Positions 34,474-43,583 of a stretch of DNA of 64,000 nucleotides are shown here, one piece after another. The stretch lies in assembly GCA_963555835.3 (NCBI GenBank), contig CAUVWZ020000002.1, positions 2,537,104 through 2,601,103 of the forward strand, written 5' to 3'. The stretch is from JAPUME01 sp027294185 (lineage in GTDB: Bacteria; Acidobacteriota; Terriglobia; UBA7540; JAPUME01). Every line of letters starts with the position of its first letter. Within the stretch, counting starts at the first letter, position 1. A program made the position numbers and the translations under genes. The notes under the pieces were generated by a model that did no database searches, was not told the origin of the DNA, and worked only from the letters and a program-made list of their open reading frames with translations.

Positions 34474-35007
34474 ATGCCTGGCAGCCCGTTGAGCCTCGAT
34501 TTGGCTCGCATGTTGGAGGAGGTACGAAAGGCAGGAGGCAAGCTGGGGTCCCAGCATCTTGAAAACATCGCAGCCCGGATTGGCAAAGCATTTCGTGCCG
34601 AAAGCGACGAAGTGGCCGCGCTGCGAGTCTCTCCCGATGGGAAGCAACTCAGATTCGTTTTTCCCCAAAAAATGGCCAAAATCGGCCAGATTCCTATTAC
34701 CACAACGAATTCCCTCGCCGTAAGAACCGTGCGCGGCAAGCGAGGGGATATCGTCAATAACTTCTCGACCTACAAGCATCCCACGGTTTTTGAGGCCGTT
34801 CAGCTTTCGAGTGAGGAAACCTCGGCCCCCATCCGCAAGATTATGAGTGCTCCCATGCTTGTGGATAATAAAGTTGTGGGCGTGATCCAGGTCAGCCGCA
34901 AGGGCAGACCCGGTGAAGCCGTCGGTGACGATTTTACCCCAGGGGACTTGAAAGAGCTCACCGACGCGGCCGCTATCCTGGGGCAATTCCTTAGCTCGGA
35001 GTCCTGA
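34474..35007 (+). CDS. Single GAF-domain protein
   Basis: A 177-residue cytoplasmic protein. Helical start (LARMLEEVRKAGGKLG), then a GAF fold at about 25-165 with VAALRVSPDGKQLRFVFPQKMAKIGQIPI, KRGDIVNNF and SAPMLVDNKVVGVIQVSRKG. No kinase, HTH or nucleotide cyclase domain is fused. GAF domains bind small ligands, cyclic nucleotides or redox cofactors, so this is an orphan sensor or adaptor. It lies 193 bp before a sigma-54 activator with a degenerate receiver on the same strand, so a functional link is possible but unproven. AGGAGG SD and a TATAAT promoter are present. Confidence 0.85.
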   Translation: MPGSPLSLDLARMLEEVRKAGGKLGSQHLENIAARIGKAFRAESDEVAALRVSPDGKQLRFVFPQKMAKIGQIPITTTNSLAVRTVRGKRGDIVNNFSTYKHPTVFEAVQLSSEETSAPIRKIMSAPMLVDNKVVGVIQVSRKGRPGEAVGDDFTPGDLKELTDAAAILGQFLSSES

Positions 35008-35070
35008 GGCCTAATCGCCAACCATAAGCGAAAGCAGTTGCAGGCACGGAGGGCTTTTTTGGCGCTTGCT

Positions 35071-35113
35071 TCCCAAAATGGGACTCCTGAGTCGGACTTG
35101 TTTCATTTTGGGA
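35071..35113. promoter_or_regulatory. Nested inverted repeats between the GAF gene and the sigma-54 activator
   Basis: Outer arms TCCCAAAATG (35071-35080) and CATTTTGGGA (35104-35113) are a perfect 10-bp inverted repeat. The loop holds GACTC-CT-GAGTC (35082-35093), a second perfect hairpin. The structure ends eight bp before the -35 box of the next gene. No U-run follows, so an operator or mRNA hairpin is likelier than an intrinsic terminator. Confidence 0.6.
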
Positions 35114-35121
35114 TTAACGGG

Positions 35122-35150
35122 TTGACAGGAGGACCGCCAGTGGTTATAGA
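35122..35150 (+). promoter_or_regulatory. Strong sigma-70 promoter of the sigma-54 activator gene
   Basis: Perfect TTGACA (35122-35127), a 17-bp spacer and TATAGA (35145-35150). The start codon is about 45 bp from the expected start site. Confidence 0.7.
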
Positions 35151-35200
35151 TCAGGACACAAGAAACTACGTAAAGTTGTAATACGGAACAGGTTAAGCCT

Positions 35201-36559
35201 ATGAATCCAACGTTATTGGTATTGGAAAGCGACTCGTCCACATGGGACCTGTGTCAAGAAGTCGCGCAGTCCCTTGGCCTGCAGAGTCAGTCGAAAAGGA
35301 ATGGTGACACCCTCGCGGCTCAGTTTGAAATGGGACAGGCGGACATTGTTCTTGTGGGCGATGGAGCTCTGGGTGCCTCCGGCGTCGAGTTGCTCAGGGA
35401 AATGAAGGCGGACTACCCCGAAACTGAGGTGGTGGTTATCTCCGAGGACGCGCGCGTATCGTCCGCTGTCGAGGCAATCAAGCTGGGGGCCTATGAATAC
35501 CTGCCTAAGCCAGTTGACCCGGGCCGTTTGAAGAATGTTTTGGAGAAGTTGGTAAGAAGGTTGGAACAATCGTCCGAGGATCGTCTTCTGCAAGAAAAGC
35601 TGAGAACCCAGCACGGGCTGGGAAAGTTGGTGGGCACTTCTCTAAAGATGCGGCGTACCTACCGGATGATCTTGAAGCTTGCCTCGCGGCGGCATCCGGT
35701 GATGATTGTGGGCGAAAGCGGAACGGGCAAAGAGCTGGTCGCGCGTGCCATCCATGATTTCGGCCCCTTTCGGGAAAGGCCGTTTGTCCCCGTCGATTGC
35801 AGCGCGCTGGCCCCGACCTTGATCGAAAGCGAACTGTTCGGGCATGTGCGAGGCGCCTTTACGGGCGCGCACGTGTCACGGCCGGGTCTGCTCGAGTCGG
35901 CGCGAGGGGGAACGATACTGCTTGATGAGGTCGCCGAGCTCTCCGTGGGTTTACAGGCCAAGCTGCTGCGGGCGCTGCAGGAGCGGGAATTCAAACCGCT
36001 CGGCAGCAATCACTTACGGCCCCTGGAGGCGAGGGTTATCGCCGCCAGCAACCGAAATCTTGAAGAGGCGGTCGCCCGGGATGAGTTCCGCAAGGACATT
36101 TACTTCCGTCTGAGCGTTGTGACCATCCGAGTTCCCCCTCTGCGGGAGAGAAAGAACGATATCCCTCTTCTGGTTCAGCACTTTCTTGATCGGCTGGGAC
36201 GAGAGCGCGGGAGAACGAAAACCGTTTCCTATGATGCCATGAAGCAGTTAATGAGCCACGACTGGCCGGGGAACGTGCGCGAACTCGAGAACTGCATGGA
36301 GCGTTCGGTCACACTGGGCGCAGGGCCGCTCATCGAGATTGAGGACCTTCCCTCGAATGTCATAAACGGGAATGGAGCTTTGTTCGAGCGGCTTCCGGAG
36401 ATTTGTTCGCTCCGGGAACTGGAACGACGCGCCATTCTGCAGACCCTGGAAACGGTCCGGGGAAACAAGCTGGAAGCCGCGCGCCGCCTTGGCATCGGAA
36501 AGACCACGCTCTACCGCAAGCTTAAGGAATACGAGACGAACCAGCAAGCGTCCCCGTGA
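35201..36559 (+). CDS. NtrC-family sigma-54 activator with a degenerate receiver domain
   Basis: 452 residues. The receiver-like domain (1-115) is altered: the phospho-acceptor Asp position is Gly53 in DIVLVGDG (Asp54 is next to it) and the acidic pair at the start is Glu9-Ser10 (LVLESD); Lys103 remains (LPKPVDP). The AAA+ domain is intact: Walker A GESGTGKE (171-178), GAFTGA (218-223), GGTILLDEVAEL and the R-finger region PLRERKNDIP. A Fis-type HTH ends the protein (NKLEAARRLGIGKTTLYRKL). The AAA+ can engage sigma-54, but control is likely not by normal phosphorylation. The gene has its own strong sigma-70 promoter and an inverted repeat upstream. Confidence 0.92.
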   Translation: MNPTLLVLESDSSTWDLCQEVAQSLGLQSQSKRNGDTLAAQFEMGQADIVLVGDGALGASGVELLREMKADYPETEVVVISEDARVSSAVEAIKLGAYEYLPKPVDPGRLKNVLEKLVRRLEQSSEDRLLQEKLRTQHGLGKLVGTSLKMRRTYRMILKLASRRHPVMIVGESGTGKELVARAIHDFGPFRERPFVPVDCSALAPTLIESELFGHVRGAFTGAHVSRPGLLESARGGTILLDEVAELSVGLQAKLLRALQEREFKPLGSNHLRPLEARVIAASNRNLEEAVARDEFRKDIYFRLSVVTIRVPPLRERKNDIPLLVQHFLDRLGRERGRTKTVSYDAMKQLMSHDWPGNVRELENCMERSVTLGAGPLIEIEDLPSNVINGNGALFERLPEICSLRELERRAILQTLETVRGNKLEAARRLGIGKTTLYRKLKEYETNQQASP

Positions 36560-36694
36560 AGTTCCCTCCTTCCGGTTCTTACCTCCTCAGCCCTGCCCGT
36601 GTTTTTCGGCCTTGACGATGCAGTCCTCCTTCTCTACCTTTAGGAATCCCAACTCGCCCTGGATCAACTTGCCAGAGAGTTACGCCGAGGAGCC

Positions 36695-37795
36695 GTGGCA
36701 CGAATCGGAATCGATGCAACCTACAGCGTGGACGAGAATGCCTACGGAATATCCCGCTATTCACGGCGGCTGGTGGAATCCCTCTTAACTCTTCCCTCGG
36801 CGCATCAGTTTTTAATTTGCTACCGATTGTCGCGCTTTTTTCGGCGGAAAAGGTTCACTCCCCTGGCGGGGACCGGCGCCGGGCGCAGCTATTTCCAGCC
36901 CCCCTGGGGTTGGCGGCTTCCCTCAAGGTTGGACATGTTTCACAGCCTGGCGCAACGGCCCGCACCGTTTCGCTTCCGCCGTGAGGTGGTCACGGTACAT
37001 GATGTGTTTCCCCTTTCGGGGAAGGACTACTCGACACCCGCATTCCAGAGAGTATTTTCGGAGCTCCTGATGACGGCCGTTGGGAGGGCTGTTCGCGTCA
37101 TTACCCCCTCCGAATACACCGCTTCGGAACTTGTGAAATATGGAAATGTGCCACGAGAGAAGATTCGTGTGGTTCCCGAAGGGGTAGACCCGCCCCTACG
37201 AACCATGACAGCGGAAGAGAAACGCCGGGGCCGAATGGCGCTGCTGGGGCAGGAGGGGAAGATACTCCTCAATGTCGGCGCGCTACAGACCAGAAAAAAC
37301 CTGATTCGGTGCCTGGAAGCGTTGCTCCGGCTGCCGGAGGACGTCTTCCTGGTCCTGGCGGGAGGCGAGGGCCACGGCAGCCAGGCGGTTCACGCCACCA
37401 TCCATGAGCACGGTCTTGAAGGGCGGGTTCGCCTTTTGGGCTACGTCTCCGAGGGCCGCGTCGAAGAGCTCTATGAGATGGCGGATGTCCTGCTTTTTCC
37501 CTCTCTTGAGGAGGGCTACGGTCTGCCGGTCTTGGAAGCGATGGCTCACTCGCTTCCCGTGGTGACCTCGAGCTCGTCGGCACTGCCCGAAGTAGGCGGG
37601 GACGCAGCGCTCTACGTAAACCCGCTCGAGGTGGAAGATATCACGCGGAAAGTTTCGGCAGCTCTCCAGGATGAATCTCTCCGGAAGAAGTTGGTAGAAA
37701 GAGGGCTAAGGCGAGTGAAGGAATTTTCCTGGAGGCGGGCGGCGGAAGCTACGATGCAGGTCTATGAAGAGGTCCTGTCTGAATCGTCGTCGTAG
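36695..37795 (+). CDS. Family 4 (GT-B) glycosyltransferase
   Basis: A 366-residue GT-B enzyme. The N-terminal acceptor domain has IGIDATYSVDENAYGISRYSRRL, a start seen in GT4 mannosyl/glucosyl transferases. The C-terminal donor domain has LNVGALQTRKNLIRCLEALL, and FPSLEEGYGLPVLEAMAHSLPVVTS (EX7E motif: ...E-GYGLPVLE), then SALPEVGGDAALYV. It adds a sugar from a nucleotide donor to a polysaccharide or lipid. The GTG start has GAGGAG four bases upstream. It lies 135 bp after the sigma-54 activator and is convergent with the TPR gene (14-bp gap). No other glycan genes are close, so the acceptor is unknown. Confidence 0.88.
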   Translation: MARIGIDATYSVDENAYGISRYSRRLVESLLTLPSAHQFLICYRLSRFFRRKRFTPLAGTGAGRSYFQPPWGWRLPSRLDMFHSLAQRPAPFRFRREVVTVHDVFPLSGKDYSTPAFQRVFSELLMTAVGRAVRVITPSEYTASELVKYGNVPREKIRVVPEGVDPPLRTMTAEEKRRGRMALLGQEGKILLNVGALQTRKNLIRCLEALLRLPEDVFLVLAGGEGHGSQAVHATIHEHGLEGRVRLLGYVSEGRVEELYEMADVLLFPSLEEGYGLPVLEAMAHSLPVVTSSSSALPEVGGDAALYVNPLEVEDITRKVSAALQDESLRKKLVERGLRRVKEFSWRRAAEATMQVYEEVLSESSS

Positions 37796-37809
37796 CATGG
37801 AAACGATTT

Positions 37810-38433
37810 TCATTTGAGACCGGTAGGCCGTTTCGGCCCGGTGGAGTCGGCATGGCGGCGGAGGTGTCCCTGGACCTCCGGGTGAACGAGGAATCCCAGC
37901 CGCAGGGCAATCTCAGAGTGCTTGCGGGCGAGGTCGAGCTTGCCCTGTTGGCCGAATGTGACCGCCAGGTTGTTGTGGGCCGGGGCGAAGTTGTGATTCA
38001 GGTCGATGGCGGCCTGGTACTGCTCGATGGCATCTCGCAACTTCTCCTGGTCCCGATAGAGATTGCCCAGATTGCAGCGGGCCTCCGGCGTCGGCGGGCC
38101 CGCTTCGATGGCGCGAAGGTAGGCCCGTTCGGCCTCCTCCAGCTTTCCTGTTGATTGATATGCCACGCCCAGGTTGTAGTGGGCCTCTTCCCGGTTGGGT
38201 TCCAACTCCAGGCATCGCCGATATTCGCTGATGGCATCTTCCCTCCGGCCCGCCTCGAAAAGAGCAACGCCCAGATTCAAGCGCAAGTCCGCGTTATCGG
38301 CCTCGGTTTCGAGCAGGCGTCGAAAATCCGCTGCCGCTTCTTCCCAGCGACTCTCCCGGAGTTTCTTCAGGGCCTCGGAAAGGGCTGGTTTATTGGGTTC
38401 CTTCTTAGTGCGCTCCATGGTAGGAAGTTGCAT
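37810..38433 (-). CDS. TPR protein, unknown
   Basis: A 207-residue soluble protein with about four tetratricopeptide repeats: RWEEAAADFRRLLE, LRLNLGVALFEAGRREDAISEY, AHYNLGVAYQSTGKLEEAERAY, ARCNLGNLYRDQEKLRDAIEQY and AHNNLAVTFGQQGKLDLARK. It has no signal peptide or membrane segment. TPRs bind partner proteins; the partner is unknown. An in-frame ATG at 38418 is an alternative start (MERTKKEP). Divergent from the DUF4139 gene. Confidence 0.8.
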   Translation of the reverse strand: MQLPTMERTKKEPNKPALSEALKKLRESRWEEAAADFRRLLETEADNADLRLNLGVALFEAGRREDAISEYRRCLELEPNREEAHYNLGVAYQSTGKLEEAERAYLRAIEAGPPTPEARCNLGNLYRDQEKLRDAIEQYQAAIDLNHNFAPAHNNLAVTFGQQGKLDLARKHSEIALRLGFLVHPEVQGHLRRHADSTGPKRPTGLK

Positions 38434-38549
38434 CTTAATACAACTGGTCTCGAAGCTCCGAGCGAATTAGAATGCGACTGATGCCGCAACGGCCCGGCAG
38501 AGGGGCGCATCCGACTCAAGGAGAGGGCATTATCCCCAGGAGGCAAAAG

Positions 38550-40595
38550 ATGAAGAAGGTATTGGTTGGAGTTTTTCTCTGTCTGGCTACTGTTACGGCC
38601 CTGCGAGCGGCCGAGGATGGCGAGCTGCCCATCCGCAGAGTCGTTCTCTACAAGAACGGGGTGGGGTATTTCGAGCGGCAGGGCCGCGTGGGGCGGAACC
38701 AGTCGGTGCGGTTGGCGTTCAAGGCAGACCAGATGAGCGATGTGTTGAAATCGCTCACGATAATCGACCGTGGGGGCGGCAAGGTATCGGCGGTGAACTA
38801 TGACGCCAGCGAGTCAAGCGAGAGGCTGCTGGCGCGTTTTCCCTTCAAGCTCGCTCCCGGAGCCGACATCGGCGTGCTGCTCGACCAGTTGAAGGGCGCG
38901 CAGGTGCGCCTCACCGCAGGAGCCAACACTGTTAAGGGAGCCGTGGTCGGCACACGCAAGATTCGACTGGACGAGCATCGGGAAGTCACGCAAGCGACCT
39001 TGCTGCTTTCTAACGGTGAGCTCAAGAACGTCCTTCTTTCCGACGTCGGTTCGGTGAAGCTGCTGGACCCGAATCTTCAAGAAGACCTGAGACGGTATCT
39101 GGAACTTTTGTCTTCCGGGCGGCGGCGGGATTTGCGCACGCTGACGCTGACTTCCACAGGGGCACGGGACCTGATTGTGAATTACCTGGTCGAAACGCCT
39201 GTGTGGAAAACGAGCTATCGGTTGATTCTGGACGGCGAGAAGCAGGGATTTCTGCAGGGTTGGGCCCTGGTGGACAACACCAGCGAAGACGATTGGGAAA
39301 ATGTTCAGCTTACACTGGTCGCAGGCCGTCCCATTTCGTTCATTCAGGACCTATACCGGCCGCTCTATACCCAGCGTCCAAGGGTCGCGGTGGGGCCGGG
39401 AAGACTGGCGGGTCCGGTTTTGCACGAAGGCATGGTGGGGGGCCAGTTGAGAACCGCTCCGGTCGAGAAGCTCGCGCGTGGCCCCGCTGCGATGTCCAAG
39501 GCCCTTCGCCGGCGGGAAACTTCCCTAATGGGCCGGGCGGATTTCGAGGTCGCGGATGCACTACAAGCCGATGAAAGGAACGAATACCTGAGAGCGAGTA
39601 TGGCGGTCTCCGCTCAGGGGGGGGAGTTGGGGGAACTGTTCGAGTATCGAATCGGCACGCCGGTAAATCTTTCCCGGAATCAGTCCACGATGATTCCGAT
39701 TCTGCAGAACCGGGTCAAGACGGAGCGGATATCCGTTTTCAACCGAAGCTGGGCGACCCAGAATCCCTGGAACGCCGTGCGCCTGGAAAACACCGGCTCA
39801 CTTACGTTGGATGGGGGTCCCATTACCGTCGTCGATGCGGGTTCCTATGCAGGCGAGGCGTTGATCGAGACCCTCAAGCCCGGGGAGAAGCGCGTGGTCT
39901 CTTACGCCGTGGACCTCAGCTGCCGCATCGGTACGAAAACGGAGGGGCATCGCGGCCCGGTGGTTTCGGCGAAGGTCGAACGCGGCAATCTGATCACGTC
40001 ATTCAAGATGGTGGAAGGGTTGACCTATACGATTCGCAATCTGGATTCGGAACCGAAAATTGTATTCATCGAGCACCCCATCCGGCAGGGCTGGAATCTG
40101 GCGGCAAAAATGAAGGCGAGCGAGACCACGCCGAATCTCTACCGGTTCCGCGTTGAAGTCCCGGCCAATGCCACGAAGAAGTTTGCGGTCGAAGAGGAAT
40201 ACCCGATCAGCGAAACGATCTCCATCAATAACCTGGACTCGAACCGAATCTCGATCCTGCTTTCACAGCAGGTCGTGGATGCCCCTCTCAAGCGGGCGCT
40301 CGAACGGCTGGCGGGGCTCAAGGACAACCTGAACCAGCTCACCCGGCGGATTACGAGCAAGCAGGAAGAGGTCAACGAGATCTTCCGCGATCAGGACCGA
40401 ATCCGGCGCTCTCTCCAGACGGTGCGGGGGATTCCGGGCCAGGCCGCGCAACTCCAGAGGTGGCTGAACAAACTGAATACACAGGAGGGCCAACTGGAAA
40501 CGCTGCGAGAAGAGATCGCGCAGACCAAGCAGCGGCAGGAGGAGGTTCAGAGGCAGATCGATGAGCTTCTGATGGGGTTAAGCGTAGAGTCGTAA
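38550..40595 (+). CDS. Exported DUF4139-type protein with C-terminal coiled coil
   Basis: About 681 residues. A signal peptide (MKKVLVGVFLCLATVTALRA) has AGGAGG seven bases upstream, which fixes the start; upstream in-frame codons lack it. The middle (about 170-500) has the DUF4139 pattern: LIVNYLVETPVWKTSYRLIL, GWALVDNTSEDDWENVQLTLVAGRP and a later FEYRIGTPVNLSRNQSTMIP segment. The last 110 residues form a long coiled coil (LKRALERLAGLKDNLNQLTRR to QRQIDELL). The family is related to mucoidy-inhibitor-like (MuiA) surface proteins, function unknown. A terminator-like hairpin follows at 40617-40640. Confidence 0.78.
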   Translation: MKKVLVGVFLCLATVTALRAAEDGELPIRRVVLYKNGVGYFERQGRVGRNQSVRLAFKADQMSDVLKSLTIIDRGGGKVSAVNYDASESSERLLARFPFKLAPGADIGVLLDQLKGAQVRLTAGANTVKGAVVGTRKIRLDEHREVTQATLLLSNGELKNVLLSDVGSVKLLDPNLQEDLRRYLELLSSGRRRDLRTLTLTSTGARDLIVNYLVETPVWKTSYRLILDGEKQGFLQGWALVDNTSEDDWENVQLTLVAGRPISFIQDLYRPLYTQRPRVAVGPGRLAGPVLHEGMVGGQLRTAPVEKLARGPAAMSKALRRRETSLMGRADFEVADALQADERNEYLRASMAVSAQGGELGELFEYRIGTPVNLSRNQSTMIPILQNRVKTERISVFNRSWATQNPWNAVRLENTGSLTLDGGPITVVDAGSYAGEALIETLKPGEKRVVSYAVDLSCRIGTKTEGHRGPVVSAKVERGNLITSFKMVEGLTYTIRNLDSEPKIVFIEHPIRQGWNLAAKMKASETTPNLYRFRVEVPANATKKFAVEEEYPISETISINNLDSNRISILLSQQVVDAPLKRALERLAGLKDNLNQLTRRITSKQEEVNEIFRDQDRIRRSLQTVRGIPGQAAQLQRWLNKLNTQEGQLETLREEIAQTKQRQEEVQRQIDELLMGLSVES

Positions 40596-40616
40596 TGATT
40601 TCCCCTAAAGTTTGCC

Positions 40617-40640
40617 CCCTTTCCGGGAGAGGGTGTTTTT
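40617..40640 (+). terminator. Probable rho-independent terminator of the DUF4139 gene
   Basis: The strand CCCTTTCCGGGAGAGGG folds as a 7-bp stem (one G-U pair) with a CGG loop and is followed by TGTTTTT. It starts 21 bp after the stop codon. Confidence 0.6.
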
Positions 40641-40825
40641 AGGATTGGGTCCGCTTGATTGAGGGGGCGGCCACGGATTCCTGCCCGATTGGGGAGCGCC
40701 GGGACTCGACCCAAAGCGGATTTTCTGCTATGCATAAGGGGCGAATCGGCTGAGAATCAACTCCAGCCTACCGATAGTGTGTCTCATCGGCACGGGTGAG
40801 ACTTCTCAAGTGTTAAGTGGGTTCG

Positions 40826-40854
40826 TTGACTGAAAGATACCGCTATGTTAGGTT
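40826..40854 (+). promoter_or_regulatory. Candidate sigma-70 promoter of the large TPR gene
   Basis: TTGACT (40826-40831), a 17-bp spacer and TAGGTT (40849-40854). The -10 box is weak. The 307-bp gap between the DUF4139 and TPR genes holds the terminator at its left and this promoter at its right; nothing else was seen. Confidence 0.4.
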
Positions 40855-40902
40855 CGCAAAAAATAGTGAATCCGGGATCATTCCTCTCTAGGGGGCTGCC
40901 CG

Positions 40903-43572
40903 ATGGCTTTTAACAAAGCCAAGGCGCTGGAGGAGGCGGAAAAGCTCGCGGCCCAGAACAAGGTGCCCGCCTCCATCCAGCACTACGAGAATATTTTCAA
41001 ACGCGACCACTCCGACCTGAGCCTCCTCAACACGCTGGGCGACCTCTACGTTCGAATCAAGAACCTTCCCAAGGCGCTGGAGTACTTCAACCGCCTCGGC
41101 GATGCCTACATGCGCGAAGGGTTCAACCTGAAAGGCATCGCCATCCTGCGAAAAGTCGTCAAGCTCGACCCTCAGGCCGCGCCGGCAGCCTCGAAACTGG
41201 CGGAGCTCTACTCCCTGCAAGGACTGACCAGCGAAGCCCGTCCACTCCTGCTCAAGGCGGCCAACATATACCTGCAGGCCAAGCAAGAGGAGCAAGCGGT
41301 TGATTCCCTCTACCGGCTGGTAAATCTCGACCCGGCGAACGTGACGTATCGAACCCGTCTGGCGGATGTTCTTTTGCAGATGCGGCGGTCGGATGAGGCC
41401 ACGAATCTCTACCTGGAAATGTTTGACACGCTGCTGGCCAAAGGGGACCTGGAGGGAAGCGAGAAGGCGCTGCGAAAGATTACTCAGGTCGCACCCGAGG
41501 ACCCGCGCCTTCTGGAACTCAGGGCCCGGCTCTGCCTGCAGCGGGAGAATCCTCAGGGAGCCATTGATGCTTTGACTTCCGGGTCTGAGTCCGGATTGCC
41601 TGCCGAGCCTTCGCAGCGCAAGCTTCTGTTGCAGGCTTATGTCGCCGTCGGTGATCTGGATAAGGCGGAGGAGTTGGGGCTGGAGATGTACCGATCCGGT
41701 TCTCACGACTTCGCTCCGCTGGGGCAGTTTTGCGATGCCTGCATCGAAAAGGGAGATTTTGACCGGGCTATGGGTCCGCTGAACTCCATCGCGGACGACA
41801 TGATCAAGAGCGAGAGCGTTCAGCCTCTTCTCGACATCCTGCGCAAGATCCAATCCGCCGATTCAACCCACCTGGCTACACTCGAGCTGCTCCGTCGCGT
41901 CTACGCAGAGAAGGAGGAGGAGCAGGGACTTCCCGAAGTTCTGGAGACTTTAGGGCACGAATACACTCGGGCAGAGAGATTGGAGGAGGCTCGCGAAGTT
42001 CTGGAACAGCTCGTAGGAATTGAGCCTCAGCACGAGGAGCCCCGGCAGTTGCTCCGTCAGGTTCTTGAAAAATTGGGAGTGGACCCGACGATAGCGATGC
42101 AGCCGGCGAAGCTGGCCGCAGAAGGAGTGGCCTTTTCACCCGGGGAGGAGACGCCCGCTGAGGGTGGCACCCTCGAGGCCGTGGCCGCCGAAGCATTTGA
42201 AAACAGTGAGCTCTACGCGCGCTACCGCATGGTGGACAAAGCGGTGACGGAGCTGGAGAAGGTTCTGGCGATCCAGGCCGACCACGTCGAGACCCACGAG
42301 CGGCTGATCGAGACTTGCTACCCGAACGAAATAAAGCGTGCCATTAAAGCGGCAAGAGCGCTTCAGGACATCCACACACAGAGGCAGGATTCCGACCAGG
42401 CTCGGAAGTACAAGGAGCTGGCCGAAAAGTATTCGCGTGAAGCTCCCGAGGCGGCGGCCGCTCTGGCCGCCGAAGCCCCGTCCGAGGCTCCGGCCAAAGC
42501 CCAGGAGTTTGAAGTTCTCCAGGAACCCCCTGGGGAAGAAGCTTCCGCAGAGCCCGTGCCGGTGCCCGAGAGTGGAATTAAGGAGATGGACCTGTCTCAG
42601 GACTTTGGAGACGTTTTCGGTGGGGCCGCTGAGGCTCCTGTGGAAACGGAGGCGGTAACGGAACCGGAGGTGTTTAACCCCTCACAGGCTGAGGAAGAAA
42701 TTCAGTTCTATCTGGGCCAGCAACTTTTTGCCGAGGCACGACAGGAGCTCGAAACTCTGGAGCAGAAGTTTCCGGGCAACTCCGAGGTGGCGGCGCTTCG
42801 GGATAAGACGGAAGAGTTCATCTCGAAGGCAGAAGCGGAAGCTGCTACCCCACCGGCAGAGGTTGCCGCTGAGGCTCCCATCGAAGCCGTGCAGGAACAA
42901 GAGGCGCCACCGCAGGTGGAGGCCACCCCCGCGCCTGAGGCGGCGAGGCCCGCTGAAGCAGGCGAAGGCACGGGTTTTTTGGAACAATTGGCTGGAGAGG
43001 TGGAGGCCGGGTTAAAGGGCGTGGCGGATGCAGCCTCGGCTTCTGAGGCAGGGGCAAAGGAATCCGCGGCACAAGCGGCTCAGGCAGCTCCGAGTGCGGC
43101 TGCGGAAGCGCCTGCCGGACCTCTGAGTGATCTTTTGGCAGAGCTGGAACTCGGTGAAGAGGAACCCCTCAGCCAGGGTGACGCAGAGACGCATTACAAT
43201 CTGGGAATCGCCTTCCGGGAAATGGGGCTGTTGGACGAAGCGATCAGCGAATTTCAGAAGGTGGTCCAGAATGTGGCGAAGAATGCCCCCGAGGTCCCCC
43301 CGAACTTCCTGCAAAGCTGCCACCTGCTGGCGCTCTGTTTTATGGAAAAAGAGATGCCCCGGATCGCCGTCAAGTGGTACCAGCGGGCCCTGGATATTCC
43401 TGAACTTGAATCGGAAACCATCCTTGCGCTCTACTACGATTTGGGTCTGGCCTATGAGCAGGGTTCCGATATTCCGGCGGCCCTGGAAAGTTTCACGGAG
43501 GTCTACAGCCAGAATATCGACTACCGTGACGTTGCCGAGAGGATCCAGTTATTGCAAAAGAAAAGCTCCTAG
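40903..43572 (+). CDS. Large TPR protein with Ala/Glu-rich linker
   Basis: An 889-residue cytoplasmic protein. The N-terminal half has many TPRs (KALEEAEKLAAQNKVPASIQHYENI, LNTLGDLYVRIKNLPKALEYF, ASKLAELYSLQGLTSEARPLL and others). Residues about 510-740 are Ala/Glu/Pro-rich and poorly folded, broken by a short TPR-like part (AEEEIQFYLGQQLFAEARQELETLEQ). The C-terminus returns to TPR (HYNLGIAFREMGLLDEAISEFQKVVQN). Proteins of this build are common in acidobacteria-like genomes and are thought to be scaffolds; the job is unknown. GGGGG lies about five to ten bp before the ATG. Downstream are a small membrane protein (11 bp) and thiE, probably one transcript. Confidence 0.82.
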   Translation: MAFNKAKALEEAEKLAAQNKVPASIQHYENIFKRDHSDLSLLNTLGDLYVRIKNLPKALEYFNRLGDAYMREGFNLKGIAILRKVVKLDPQAAPAASKLAELYSLQGLTSEARPLLLKAANIYLQAKQEEQAVDSLYRLVNLDPANVTYRTRLADVLLQMRRSDEATNLYLEMFDTLLAKGDLEGSEKALRKITQVAPEDPRLLELRARLCLQRENPQGAIDALTSGSESGLPAEPSQRKLLLQAYVAVGDLDKAEELGLEMYRSGSHDFAPLGQFCDACIEKGDFDRAMGPLNSIADDMIKSESVQPLLDILRKIQSADSTHLATLELLRRVYAEKEEEQGLPEVLETLGHEYTRAERLEEAREVLEQLVGIEPQHEEPRQLLRQVLEKLGVDPTIAMQPAKLAAEGVAFSPGEETPAEGGTLEAVAAEAFENSELYARYRMVDKAVTELEKVLAIQADHVETHERLIETCYPNEIKRAIKAARALQDIHTQRQDSDQARKYKELAEKYSREAPEAAAALAAEAPSEAPAKAQEFEVLQEPPGEEASAEPVPVPESGIKEMDLSQDFGDVFGGAAEAPVETEAVTEPEVFNPSQAEEEIQFYLGQQLFAEARQELETLEQKFPGNSEVAALRDKTEEFISKAEAEAATPPAEVAAEAPIEAVQEQEAPPQVEATPAPEAARPAEAGEGTGFLEQLAGEVEAGLKGVADAASASEAGAKESAAQAAQAAPSAAAEAPAGPLSDLLAELELGEEEPLSQGDAETHYNLGIAFREMGLLDEAISEFQKVVQNVAKNAPEVPPNFLQSCHLLALCFMEKEMPRIAVKWYQRALDIPELESETILALYYDLGLAYEQGSDIPAALESFTEVYSQNIDYRDVAERIQLLQKKSS

Positions 43573-43583
43573 CTTCTGCCCCC

